A program made the translations under genes and the position numbers. A stretch of DNA of 64,000 nucleotides from NCBI GenBank assembly GCA_004005435.1, contig RZWH01000002.1, positions 744,001 through 808,000 of the forward strand. Direction: 5' to 3'. This stretch comes from Rhodobacteraceae bacterium CCMM004 (GTDB lineage: Bacteria > Pseudomonadota > Alphaproteobacteria > Rhodobacterales > Rhodobacteraceae). Of this stretch, positions 1-8,332 are shown piece by piece (within the stretch, counting starts at the first letter, position 1; each line of letters begins with the position of its first letter). The notes below the pieces were generated by a model, which did no database searches, had not been told where the DNA came from, and saw only the letters and a program-made list of their open reading frames with translations.

Positions 1-547
1 GCGCCGACCAGGCGCGCAGGTTGCCCTGTCGGGCGCCGTCGGGCGCCGTCTCCCAAAACGCCATCTGGCCCAACATGAGCCGGCCCAGCCAGTCGGCCAC
101 CTCACGCTTGTCCCGGCGCAGGGTGCTGTGCGGCGCGACCTGCCGCATCACCATGCCGAACGACGCCAGCCGCGAGCCCACGGTCAGGTTGGCGGTGCGG
201 CTCTTGAGGTCCGCAATCGCGTCGGCCCGGGCCCAAGTGACCAGCTGCGCCACGACGCAGTCCGAGACGGCGCGGCGGTCGGTGCCCTCTTCGAAGACCG
301 TGTTCGCCAGGTCCGCCAGGTCGCGAAGGAAGTCGTCGAGCGGCTCCAGCGCCTCGTCGACCTCGGCGTTGGCATCGGCGTCGATGTCGGACCGGGTCGC
401 GCTGTCGTCGGCATAGCGGCTGCCGTAGGCGAGGCTGTAGACCGGCTCGGGCGCCGGGGGGCAGATCATGTCATCGGCGCTGGCCAGGGCCGGCGCCACC
501 GCGGCGAGGCTCAGGGCACCGGCGGCCATCGCGCGCCAGCGCCTCAC
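1..547 (-). CDS. algL: AlgL-like alginate (polymannuronate) lyase family protein, C-terminus cut by window edge
   Basis: Only about 182 N-terminal residues are in the window. The chosen GTG start overlaps the TGA of the upstream AlgK-like gene (GTGA) and gives a good signal peptide (MRRWR..., hydrophobic core to about residue 24, ALASA cleavage region). An internal ATG at 529 would lose the basic residues. The mature part resembles Pseudomonas AlgL: an SRYADDSATR stretch (residues 43-52), a TWARADAI stretch near 104-111 and a DWLGRL region near 152. AlgL is a periplasmic lyase that cleaves mannuronate polymer and clears strays during export. In AlgL an Asn-His pair lies just before a WAAW segment; the matching stretch here reads ARQGNLRAW (172-180), so the pair looks absent. 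The position last in the visible operon fits AlgL. Confidence 0.75.
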   Translation of the reverse strand, partial: MRRWRAMAAGALSLAAVAPALASADDMICPPAPEPVYSLAYGSRYADDSATRSDIDADANAEVDEALEPLDDFLRDLADLANTVFEEGTDRRAVSDCVVAQLVTWARADAIADLKSRTANLTVGSRLASFGMVMRQVAPHSTLRRDKREVADWLGRLMLGQMAFWETAPDGARQGNLRAWSA

Positions 548-3294
548 TGGGTCACCGTGAGGCGCAAGAGTCGCGCCAGGCGGTCGGCCTCGGCCGATCC
601 GGCCTCGCTCGCCTGATCGAGCCACGCCAGCGCGCGGCCCATGTCCGGCGCGATGCCGATGCCGTAGGCCAAAGCGTGGCCGAACTCGGCCATCCCGCGA
701 CGGTCGCCCGCCTCGGCCGCCTGCTCCAACCAGCGGGCCGAGTTCAAGAGATCGGCCGGCGTCTCTGCCGTGTCGCGCAGCAAGAGGCCCAGCTCTCGCG
801 CCGCCGTCACGTCGCCTGCGTCGGCCGCCTGGGCATAGAGGCGGTGGACGTCGAAGCGGTCGGACACCGCCGCCTGCACCTCGGGCGCGGCCCGCCGATA
901 GGCTGCGAGGATCCAGCCCAGATCGTCGTAGGCCGCCCCCTGCACCGCCGCCAGCAGATGCTCGGCCGCGGCCTCGGGCGCCCAGGTTTCGAGATCGGGA
1001 TTGGCCGTCAGCAGGAACAGACGCTGCCGGGCCGCCGCGTCGCCCTCGGCCAGGGACCGTTCCAGCACCTGCATCTCGGTCGGGACCGCGCCGGTGTCGA
1101 AGGCCGCAAGCTGGCGGTCCTTGAGCCGCAGCTTGCTGAGCGCGTGGCCGCCCTCGATCGCCAGGCCGATCCGCCGCCAGTGATAGGACTGCGCCGCCTC
1201 GCCGCGCTTGGCATGGGCCTCGCCCAGTTCGGCCACGTCCTTGGTCGTGCAGCGCATCAGCGACACGGCCCGGTCGACATAGTCCGCCGCCGTTTCGGGA
1301 TCGACGTAGGGAATCGCGAACACCAGCGCCAGGAAATCGCCGCGGTCCTCGATCTCGGCTGCGAACTCGTCGTAGACCGCGCGCTCGCCCTGCACCTTGG
1401 CCAGGAGCCGCGACTTGAGCCGCATCGCCGCGCCCTCGCCCCGCTTGCCCGCCATGGTCAGCAGGTCGATCACCTCGTCGGCGATGTCGACGTCGCGGCC
1501 GTTGTCGTCGGTCAGGGCGATGGCCAGGTCCAGCGCCGTCTTGACGCCGTTGTTGAGGTAGATGCGGCGGAACAGCTCGACCGCCAAACGCCGCTCGGCG
1601 GGGTTGGTGGCCAGCTCGAACTCCAGCTTGGCAAACGCTTCGAGCGCCTGGTCGGAGCGGTCCAGACGTTCGGCCCAGAGGCGGTGCGCCCGTCCGGTGG
1701 CGCCCGGATCGACCTGCACCCGCTGGACGAAGTTGGCCAGGCTCTCGGTCCGGCCCATCAGCGCCTGCGACTGGATGCGGGCGATGATCTCGGGCTCCTT
1801 GTAGGGGTCGAGGGCAATGAGATCGGTCGCCGACACGCTGACCGAGCCGTGTTCGGTGGCGGCATAACTTGCGGCCCAGGCGCCGGCGGCGCGCATCCGC
1901 GGGGCGTCGTTGACCTGACAGCGATAGAGCCCGTCGAGATACTCCATGGAGCTCTCCATGCCCCAGCGGCTCACGGTCTCATGGAACAGGTCGATGGACC
2001 GGCCAATGCGGGCCGGGTCGTCACGCCAGCGCACGAGCTTTTGCGCGAGGAGCTGGGTGCCTTCGGGATCGCCGCGGCGCACCGCCTCTTCGAGGAGCGC
2101 CATCGCCTCGGGCTCGCCCTTCCACCGGCCGACGCGCACCAGTGTCTCCTTGGCCAGAGTGGTAAAGACCCAGCCCGGCGCCTCCGGCATCTCGGTCAAC
2201 TCGCGCAGATACAGCAGATAGGTGCTGTCCTCGTCCGCTTCCTCACCGTCGAGGTTGATGGCGAGTTGGAACAGAGGCGACAGAGACCGGCGGTGGCGCC
2301 CGGTGTCGGCGGCGTGGTTGTACCCCAGCGTCGCCAACAGCTCTTCGACCCCGACGCCGCCGGTGACCTTGAGTTGGCCGATCTGCTCTTCGCTCAGGGA
2401 AAAGCCGCGCTCCAGCGCCAGGCCCAGATACTTGAGCATCTGCGCGTCGTCCTTGTCGGCCGCGTCCGCCTCCAGGTGGAACTCCACCACCCGCCAGGCG
2501 CCGCGGGCCGAGCCCATGTCGGCCGAGAACTTGTACCAATCGTAGGCCAGCCGCGGGTTCGGAGACACGACCTCGCCGTCGAGATACTGGCGCGCGATCC
2601 GCTCGGCGCGGTTGCAGACGCTGGCGTTGAACTGGCCCAACAGACCGCCGAACGCCATGGTCACGGTGAGATCCAGGGGCGCGTCCCAGCCTTCGACCGG
2701 GTTGCCCTCCAGCTCCATCCGCGCCAGCGTCATCAGCGCGTTGGCGTTGCCGCCGAAGCCTGCGTCGCGGATCAGCGCGCGGGCATAGTCGGGGTCGGGA
2801 TCGACGCCGATGCCGTTGAGGTAGTACTGCGCCAGGATCAGGCGCTGGTTGTGGTCGAGAAGGTCGTGCCGCTGGCGCAGCTCGCCCACCAGACCCGCGG
2901 CCCGGAGCGCGTCGAGCCGCCCGGCGTCGATATAGAGCGCGACGCGCTCCAGAATCGCCCGGTTGCCGTCGAAGGACGCGTCGACCTCGGACAGCCGCTG
3001 GATCAGCGCCTCGATGAAGGCGAACTCGGCGTCGGGCGCGGTGCGCTTGAGCCGGCGGATGTCACGGCGCAGATAGGCCGCGCGCATCCGGTCGCTCAGC
3101 ACGGTGACGCCGGGATCGATGTCGACCAGGTCCAACGCCTTCTCCCGCGTTTCGGGCCGGCAGATGTCCTGGGGTTCCAGGGCCGGGGGGCGGAAGGCCA
3201 GGTCCAGCGTCCGCGCGGCCGCAGGGAGCGGCGCCAGGACAGGGGCCACCAGGGCGGCGGCGGTGAGCGCGAGAGCGATCCGTTTCATGGTCAT
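544..3294 (-). CDS. algK: AlgK-like Sel1/TPR-repeat periplasmic protein, unusually long
   Basis: This 916-residue protein is almost entirely helical. It has a signal peptide (MKRIALALTAAALVAP, cleaved near AAARTLD) and many degenerate Sel1/TPR units, for example around residues 150-200 (LILAQYYLNGIGV...) and 815-900 (LYAQAADAGDVTAARELG, MAEFGHALAYGIGI). AlgK in Pseudomonas is an outer-membrane lipoprotein TPR scaffold that guides polymer from the synthase to the AlgE porin. This protein is about twice AlgK's usual length and has no lipobox cysteine, so it would be soluble in the periplasm. It lies 6 bp after the AlgX-like gene and overlaps algL by four bases. The AlgK assignment rests on operon position plus repeat type. 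The start could be either the first ATG or the one two codons later. Confidence 0.7.
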   Translation of the reverse strand: MTMKRIALALTAAALVAPVLAPLPAAARTLDLAFRPPALEPQDICRPETREKALDLVDIDPGVTVLSDRMRAAYLRRDIRRLKRTAPDAEFAFIEALIQRLSEVDASFDGNRAILERVALYIDAGRLDALRAAGLVGELRQRHDLLDHNQRLILAQYYLNGIGVDPDPDYARALIRDAGFGGNANALMTLARMELEGNPVEGWDAPLDLTVTMAFGGLLGQFNASVCNRAERIARQYLDGEVVSPNPRLAYDWYKFSADMGSARGAWRVVEFHLEADAADKDDAQMLKYLGLALERGFSLSEEQIGQLKVTGGVGVEELLATLGYNHAADTGRHRRSLSPLFQLAINLDGEEADEDSTYLLYLRELTEMPEAPGWVFTTLAKETLVRVGRWKGEPEAMALLEEAVRRGDPEGTQLLAQKLVRWRDDPARIGRSIDLFHETVSRWGMESSMEYLDGLYRCQVNDAPRMRAAGAWAASYAATEHGSVSVSATDLIALDPYKEPEIIARIQSQALMGRTESLANFVQRVQVDPGATGRAHRLWAERLDRSDQALEAFAKLEFELATNPAERRLAVELFRRIYLNNGVKTALDLAIALTDDNGRDVDIADEVIDLLTMAGKRGEGAAMRLKSRLLAKVQGERAVYDEFAAEIEDRGDFLALVFAIPYVDPETAADYVDRAVSLMRCTTKDVAELGEAHAKRGEAAQSYHWRRIGLAIEGGHALSKLRLKDRQLAAFDTGAVPTEMQVLERSLAEGDAAARQRLFLLTANPDLETWAPEAAAEHLLAAVQGAAYDDLGWILAAYRRAAPEVQAAVSDRFDVHRLYAQAADAGDVTAARELGLLLRDTAETPADLLNSARWLEQAAEAGDRRGMAEFGHALAYGIGIAPDMGRALAWLDQASEAGSAEADRLARLLRLTVTQ

Positions 3295-3300
3295 CTCTCC

Positions 3301-4608
3301 TTAGAAGCAAGCCGTGACGCGGGGCGTGACCCCGACGGAGGTGTCGAAGGCGATGTCGAGCCGCACCGCGCCCGCGTCCCACAAGCCCGTCGTCGGCATG
3401 TAGAAGCGTCCGGTGGCCACCTGCCCGTCTGAGCGCTCGATCACCCGGGTCCGGGTCGCCCCATCGGCGTTGGCGAAGGTGAAGCGGGCGGCGCGCGCCT
3501 CGGCGCCGCTGTCGACATAGATGGTGTAGTCCAGAGCGGGATCGAGCCCGCTGAGGTCGGCGCGGACGGTGTCGGGCGCGGGGCTGGCCTGGAGCCGCAG
3601 GGGCACGCGGCAGGTGTTGCCGGCCGCGGCGATCAGTTCGGCCATCGGTTGGTCTCCAAATCGGGCGAGGCTGTGCCAGATCGGGTTCTCCCAAACCAGG
3701 ATCGCCGGGCGCTGTTCCTGGAACGCCGCCGAGGTCAGGTAGGACGAGATCGCGCCGAACGCGCCGCCGCCCGGCACCGCATAGCGGACCACGTCGAGGC
3801 CCGTCGCCTCGGACAGGAACCCGGGAAAGTTCGTGGCCTCTTCGCCGGTGAACTCGGTCCCGACCACTGCCATCAGCGGCAGACGCGCCTGAACGGAAAA
3901 GATCGAGGTGCCACGCACCAGTTGCGCCGCCTGCACCTTGGAGGTGGCAAAGGTCATGGTCTCGACCGGCGGCAGGGTGAGCTGGCAGCGCTGTTGCAGA
4001 CGCTGCCGCGTGGGCGAGTCCAGCGTCGCGGGCTGCATCGGCGTGGTCGAGAACGCCCCCTTGGGCAGGTCGGCGAAGCTGGGCTCGTCCCGCAACGCAT
4101 GGGCCACGGCGAGCGCGGCGAGTTGCGCGCCCCGGGCGGTCCAACGGTAGTCGGCCTTGAAGAAGGCTGGGTCAGCGGCGCTGGCCTCCAGCATCGCGCG
4201 GCGGGCGTCGACGGCCACGACCCCGGCCTCCCGCAGCTTGCGCAGTCCTTCGGTATAGACCGTGGCGGCCAGATCGGCGTCGTAACCGAAGTCCACCGCC
4301 ACGCCGGGCAGATGGCCGGGCATGGCCAGCGCCTTGGTCGGCACGGGCATGTAGACCAGCGTGGTGCCTTGCAGCGCCAGCGCCTGACTCAGCTCGGCCA
4401 GCTTGAGGATCGTGGGATCCGAGAACGGGTGGTGCATGTGCAGATCGGGCGCGATGCGAAAGAACGTGCCCTCCCGGCCTTCGATGGCGGGGGTGTGGTG
4501 CTGTCCGGCCAGGTCGGCGCAGCCATAGACCGACTGAGCCGCGGCGGGCCCGGCGGCCCAGGCGGCAAGCGCGGCGGCGGCGGTGAGGAGGCGGAGGGGT
4601 CCGGTCAT
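3301..4608 (-). CDS. algX: AlgX/AlgJ-like SGNH-fold protein with altered catalytic residues
   Basis: 435 residues with a signal peptide (cleavage near AAAQS, about residue 25). The order of elements matches AlgX: a GREGTFFRIAPDLH stretch (44-57), VYMPVPTKA (85-93), the D-x-x-W segment at 153-156 followed by ARGA, the VVGTEF turn at 248-253, a YAVPGGGAFGAISSYL segment and VWENPIWH, then a beta-rich C-terminal part at the place of the AlgX carbohydrate-binding module. AlgX O-acetylates mannuronate in the periplasm with an Asp-His/Ser triad. Here Asp153 remains, but the His position is Arg155 and the nucleophile Ser position is Glu252. I infer binding without acetyl transfer. It starts 4 bp after the preceding gene's stop. 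Confidence 0.8.
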   Translation of the reverse strand: MTGPLRLLTAAAALAAWAAGPAAAQSVYGCADLAGQHHTPAIEGREGTFFRIAPDLHMHHPFSDPTILKLAELSQALALQGTTLVYMPVPTKALAMPGHLPGVAVDFGYDADLAATVYTEGLRKLREAGVVAVDARRAMLEASAADPAFFKADYRWTARGAQLAALAVAHALRDEPSFADLPKGAFSTTPMQPATLDSPTRQRLQQRCQLTLPPVETMTFATSKVQAAQLVRGTSIFSVQARLPLMAVVGTEFTGEEATNFPGFLSEATGLDVVRYAVPGGGAFGAISSYLTSAAFQEQRPAILVWENPIWHSLARFGDQPMAELIAAAGNTCRVPLRLQASPAPDTVRADLSGLDPALDYTIYVDSGAEARAARFTFANADGATRTRVIERSDGQVATGRFYMPTTGLWDAGAVRLDIAFDTSVGVTPRVTACF

Positions 4609-4612
4609 GGGA

Positions 4613-5383
4613 TCAACCTTGGGTCGGGGCGCCGCCGGTGCGGGCGTCGAGGAGGGAGAGGAGGGTCTCGGCCGTGGCCTTGGCCGTGGGCGAGACGCTG
4701 GCCCGAGCGCGTTCGAGATAGCTGCGGGCGCGGGCTAGATCGGCGGCGGTGGCGTCGTCGTCGGCCAGGATCCGCACCGCAAAGCGCAGCTCGACCCGGC
4801 CGTCGCCACCGGCGGCATAGTCGAGGATCTTGTCCCGTGTGGCGTCCGACAGCGCGCCAAACAGCCGCCCTTCGCCGTTGAAGGCGATGACGGCGTCCAT
4901 GGCCAGCGCGTTGCCCGCCCAGGCGTGGGGATAGAGCACGGCCATATACTGCCGCTTGCGGGCCGCGGGCTCGTCGGCGGGGTCGAGCCGGTGCAGCGCC
5001 GTCACCATCTTGCGCAGCGCATAGACCCGGCCGCTGCCGACGGCGATGGAGGTATACCAGGCGATGTCGCTGGCGCGGCCCAGCGGATCCTCTGCGATCA
5101 ACCGGTCGGCATAGCGCGCTGCCGCCAGACCGTCGCGGGCGTCGGCCAGCGCCCTCAGCGCGTCGTCGGCCACCGGCAGGCCTTCGTGCATCGCCTTGCG
5201 CGTCTCGCGCAGGTCGGCGCGGCGCAGCTGCGCCGTCTTGGTGATGCCCGGATCGACCACGACCGAGATCGCCCGCGACTCGGGGTCGCTTGGGATCGTC
5301 ATCGGAAACGACTGGCCAAGGCCGAGGGCGGGCCATGCCAGACCCGCCAGAACCGCGATGACCGCCGTGAGAGATCTGCTCAT
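4613..5383 (-). CDS. Unknown exported helical protein within the alginate-like operon
   Basis: 256 residues from an ATG that is preceded by a GAGGA ribosome binding site; a longer in-frame ATG 14 codons upstream has no such support. The N-terminus is a clean signal peptide (MSRSLTAVIAVLAGLAWPALGLG) followed by a short linker and then alpha-helical, alanine-rich sequence in TPR/Sel1-like spacing (for example residues 80-130 and 165-240). No named family was recognised. It sits between the AlgG-like and AlgX-like genes, where Pseudomonas has no extra gene, with 29 bp and 4 bp gaps, so it is surely co-transcribed. A periplasmic scaffold role beside the long AlgK-like protein is a reasonable guess. 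It does not look like AlgF. Confidence 0.75.
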   Translation of the reverse strand: MSRSLTAVIAVLAGLAWPALGLGQSFPMTIPSDPESRAISVVVDPGITKTAQLRRADLRETRKAMHEGLPVADDALRALADARDGLAAARYADRLIAEDPLGRASDIAWYTSIAVGSGRVYALRKMVTALHRLDPADEPAARKRQYMAVLYPHAWAGNALAMDAVIAFNGEGRLFGALSDATRDKILDYAAGGDGRVELRFAVRILADDDATAADLARARSYLERARASVSPTAKATAETLLSLLDARTGGAPTQG

Positions 5384-5412
5384 ATCCTCACCGCCTGTCT
5401 GTTGTTGTCCTC

Positions 5413-6939
5413 TCAGCCCTCGCATACTCCCGACGGCTGGAGGTCGGAGAGTTGTCCCTCCGAGTTCAGGATCAACGGCGTCGCCCCTTCCAGATTCTTG
5501 AAGATGATCCGGCTTTGCGTAACGAGATCGCCGTTGAAGAAGCGCGGAAACTGCTTCCGCATATCGTTGCCCACGAGTTTCAGGTTGCCGCCCACCGCGG
5601 TCGAGACGCCCGACCCGTTGGAGGCCAGGGTGTTGCCCTCCAGGAACGTGCCCGACAGCGCGTCCTGGGCCGACACCCAGATCCCTGCACTCTTGTTCGA
5701 GATGATCGTATTGCCGCGCACCTGGGTGTCGCGGCTCGTGCGCACCTCGATCCCCTTCTGGCGGTTGTCCATGACCACGTTGTCGGCGATGACGCCGCAG
5801 TCCGAGCGCGCATAGGCGATGCCGCCGCCCTTGCGCCGCCAGACGATGTTGTGCGTGACGACGGTGCCGTGGCTGTCGTTGCGCACGGCGATCCCGACCT
5901 TTTCCCCGCCGAGGACCGCGTTGCCGTGGACGACGCTGCGGGCCGACCCGCCCGAGAGACTGATCGAGTTGAACCGGATCAATCCGCCGAAGAGGTTGCC
6001 GATCACCCGGGTCCGCGCCGACCGCACCGCGATCACGGGCGCGCCGCGGAAGTTCTGGAACCGGTTGCCTTCGATGGCGACACCGGTGGCGGAGTGCAAG
6101 GTGACCGAGATCAGGTCTTCGAAATGGCTGTCGCGGACATAGGAGTCGCCCCGCACGGCCATCAGCGCGTTGCGCACCAGCGAGAAGCCCGAGAACTTGG
6201 CGGTCTTGCCAAAGCCCAGACCGTGGAACCGGCCGCCGTCGACCTGCACGATCCCCGCCCCCGCCGTGGCGACGAAGGGGATGAAGCTGCCGATGCGGAC
6301 GTTGCGGGGGCCCACGGCGGCGACGGTGGCGCCGCGCACGGTCAGCGTGCCGAAGTTCAACAGGAACGCCCCGTCGGGGCGGCTGAGCGCCAGGCGGTCA
6401 CGGGGGCCCAGGGCCAGCGCCGCACCGTCCCAGACCACCACCGGCACCCGCAGGAGCAGCTCGGCACCGCCGATGTCGTCCTGGAGGCGGTAGTGCTGGA
6501 GAAACAGGCGCAGGTCGTCGAGCGTCGCCGTGCCCTGGCGCACCACCAGCGCCGGAAAGGCGCGGTTCGACTGGGCCTCGACCACGGCCTGGTTGCTCTC
6601 GGCACCGTGGCTCTGCGCCAGCATCGCCAGGGCCAGGCGGAGGTCCAGGACCTGCATGTCCACCGGGGCGGCACCGTCGGCCGCCGGGGACGCCGCCGCG
6701 GGCGCGGCGGGCGGCACAGCGGAGAGGCCGAGGACCCGCTCCAGCCCCGACCCGGCCAGCAGTTCGCGCGCGGTCAGGGCGGCGTTGGCGGGTTGCGCCA
6801 TCGCGTCCGACAACGCTGCCATGCGGTCGCGCAGGTCGGCCCCCTCGATGCCGGGCACAGCCGCGGCGACGCCGCCCCAGAGGGCGACGACGAGGGCGGC
6901 GGCCAGGCCGCTCCAGGAGGCGCGTCTGCGCTCAGGCAT
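5413..6939 (-). CDS. algG: AlgG-like right-handed beta-helix protein, epimerase motif missing
   Basis: 508 residues: signal peptide (to about residue 27), an alpha-helical segment (30-150), then a long parallel beta-helix with repeated N-x-(V/I) turns (about 200-480). AlgG is the periplasmic mannuronan C5-epimerase, and its active site includes a DPHD motif followed by RSHG. The aligned stretch here is VGIAVRNDSHG (348-358), so Asp and the catalytic His of DPHD are Ala351 and Arg353, while the flanking SHG is kept. The family fit is good, but epimerase activity is doubtful. The gene overlaps the end of algA by 8 bp. It could act as a structural part of the export complex, a second role known for AlgG. 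Confidence 0.8.
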   Translation of the reverse strand: MPERRRASWSGLAAALVVALWGGVAAAVPGIEGADLRDRMAALSDAMAQPANAALTARELLAGSGLERVLGLSAVPPAAPAAASPAADGAAPVDMQVLDLRLALAMLAQSHGAESNQAVVEAQSNRAFPALVVRQGTATLDDLRLFLQHYRLQDDIGGAELLLRVPVVVWDGAALALGPRDRLALSRPDGAFLLNFGTLTVRGATVAAVGPRNVRIGSFIPFVATAGAGIVQVDGGRFHGLGFGKTAKFSGFSLVRNALMAVRGDSYVRDSHFEDLISVTLHSATGVAIEGNRFQNFRGAPVIAVRSARTRVIGNLFGGLIRFNSISLSGGSARSVVHGNAVLGGEKVGIAVRNDSHGTVVTHNIVWRRKGGGIAYARSDCGVIADNVVMDNRQKGIEVRTSRDTQVRGNTIISNKSAGIWVSAQDALSGTFLEGNTLASNGSGVSTAVGGNLKLVGNDMRKQFPRFFNGDLVTQSRIIFKNLEGATPLILNSEGQLSDLQPSGVCEG

Positions 6940-8332
6940 AGCGGGCGACCGGCACCACGTTGTCGGCCGGCACCGCGGGCTGGACGCTCATCAGCACCAC
7001 CTCGGCGGTCTCGTCGGCGTCGTTGACCAGGCGGCCGCCCTTGGCGCCGTCCAGAACCATGCGGCCGCCGGGGCCGAGGGCGCGCATATGCGGACCTTCG
7101 CAGGCGCTGAGCGAGCCAGTGACCACGATCGCCTCGCGCAACTCGTCGGCCTCCATCGACACGACCGCGCCGGGCTTGATCGTCAGGGTCGACAGGGTAA
7201 AGGCGTCCTCGTCGATGACCTGGCGCAGGTGGCCCCACTCGCGCTCGGCCTTCTGGTGGCTCTCGACCTCGACGCGCTGCGCGGCCTTGAGATGCTCCGC
7301 CACCTTCTTGACGTTCTGGCAGTGTCCCACCTTGGTCACGAGCAGCGCGTCGGGGGTGTCGACCACGATCACATCGGACATGCCCACCAGCGTCACCAGC
7401 CGCCCCTCGGAGCGGACGAGCGAGTTGTGCGTGTCCACGGTGACGATGTCGCCTTGCAGCACGTTGCCCTCGGCATTGGGCGCCTGGATGCCATACATGG
7501 CCGACCAGGAGCCGACGTCGTTCCACATCACGTCGAGCGGCGCCAGAGCAATGCGGCGGGTCTTTTCAAAGACGACCTGCTCGGTGGGTTCGGCGGCGGC
7601 CTGGCGGAAATGCTCGGCCGACAGCACCACGCCGCGGGGCGCCGGGGCGGCGTTCAGAACCGCGTTCTCCACGGCGACATAGCTGCGCATGTCGAACCTC
7701 TTGTATTCCTCGATGATCGTGGCCGCCGAGAACATCGAGATGCCCGACGCCCAATAGGCGATGTCGCTCTCCACCAGGAACCGCGCCTTGCGCGCCGGCG
7801 GCTTTTCGACGAAACGCTCGACCTTGCGCAGGCCGGGATAGCCGTCGACGGCGCCGCCGTCGGTGATGTAGCCAAAGCCGGTCTCGGGATAGCGCGGCTT
7901 GATCCCGAAGGTGATGATGTGGCCGTCCTGGGCCGCCTGCTTCATCGCCACGATGGTGCTGTTGAGATCGCCCTCGATCACGTGGTCGGCGGGGATCACC
8001 AGCATCAGCGCCTCGGGGTCGTGCTGATAGAGCCGCATGGCCGCGGCCAGAACCGCGGGGCCGGTGTTGCGGCCCATGGGCTCGTGAATGATCTGCGCGT
8101 CCGAGCCGATCTGCGCGAGCTGCGTTTCGACCGTGCGCGCGTGCCGTTCGGAGGCGACGATGACCGGGATTTCGAAGTCCGCGCCCTGGTGCCGCTCAAT
8201 GGCCGATTGAAAGAACGTCGGGGACGTCGCATCGCCGATCCGCTGGAATTGTTTCGGGCTCTCGGTCCGCGAAACCGGCCACAGCCGCGTGCCGTTGCCG
8301 CCGCAGATGATGAGTGGATGAATCTTAGGCAT
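6932..8332 (-). CDS. algA: Mannose-1-phosphate guanylyltransferase (AlgA family) with degenerate isomerase domain
   Basis: 466 residues. The N-terminal GDP-mannose pyrophosphorylase domain has the GGNGTRLWPVSR...PKQF signature (11-29) and FVEKP (174-178), so it should make GDP-mannose from mannose-1-phosphate and GTP. The C-terminal cupin, which in bifunctional AlgA is phosphomannose isomerase, normally carries a Q-x-H-x-H-R-x-E-H metal-binding motif. Here the equivalent stretch is VSMEADELREAIVV (391-404), with only the Arg-Glu pair kept. A separate isomerase is therefore probably needed. The ATG start gives the typical MPKIHPLIICGG beginning and overlaps the alg44 stop by 8 bp. In Pseudomonas algA is last in the operon; here it follows alg44. 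Confidence 0.92.
   Translation of the reverse strand: MPKIHPLIICGGNGTRLWPVSRTESPKQFQRIGDATSPTFFQSAIERHQGADFEIPVIVASERHARTVETQLAQIGSDAQIIHEPMGRNTGPAVLAAAMRLYQHDPEALMLVIPADHVIEGDLNSTIVAMKQAAQDGHIITFGIKPRYPETGFGYITDGGAVDGYPGLRKVERFVEKPPARKARFLVESDIAYWASGISMFSAATIIEEYKRFDMRSYVAVENAVLNAAPAPRGVVLSAEHFRQAAAEPTEQVVFEKTRRIALAPLDVMWNDVGSWSAMYGIQAPNAEGNVLQGDIVTVDTHNSLVRSEGRLVTLVGMSDVIVVDTPDALLVTKVGHCQNVKKVAEHLKAAQRVEVESHQKAEREWGHLRQVIDEDAFTLSTLTIKPGAVVSMEADELREAIVVTGSLSACEGPHMRALGPGGRMVLDGAKGGRLVNDADETAEVVLMSVQPAVPADNVVPVARYA

Noticed and set aside
676-3432. Very long open frame (918 codons) opposite the AlgK-like gene
   Set aside because: Composition is the Arg/His/Gln/Val-rich pattern of an antisense shadow in high-GC DNA; the opposite strand has a signal peptide, repeats and operon overlaps.
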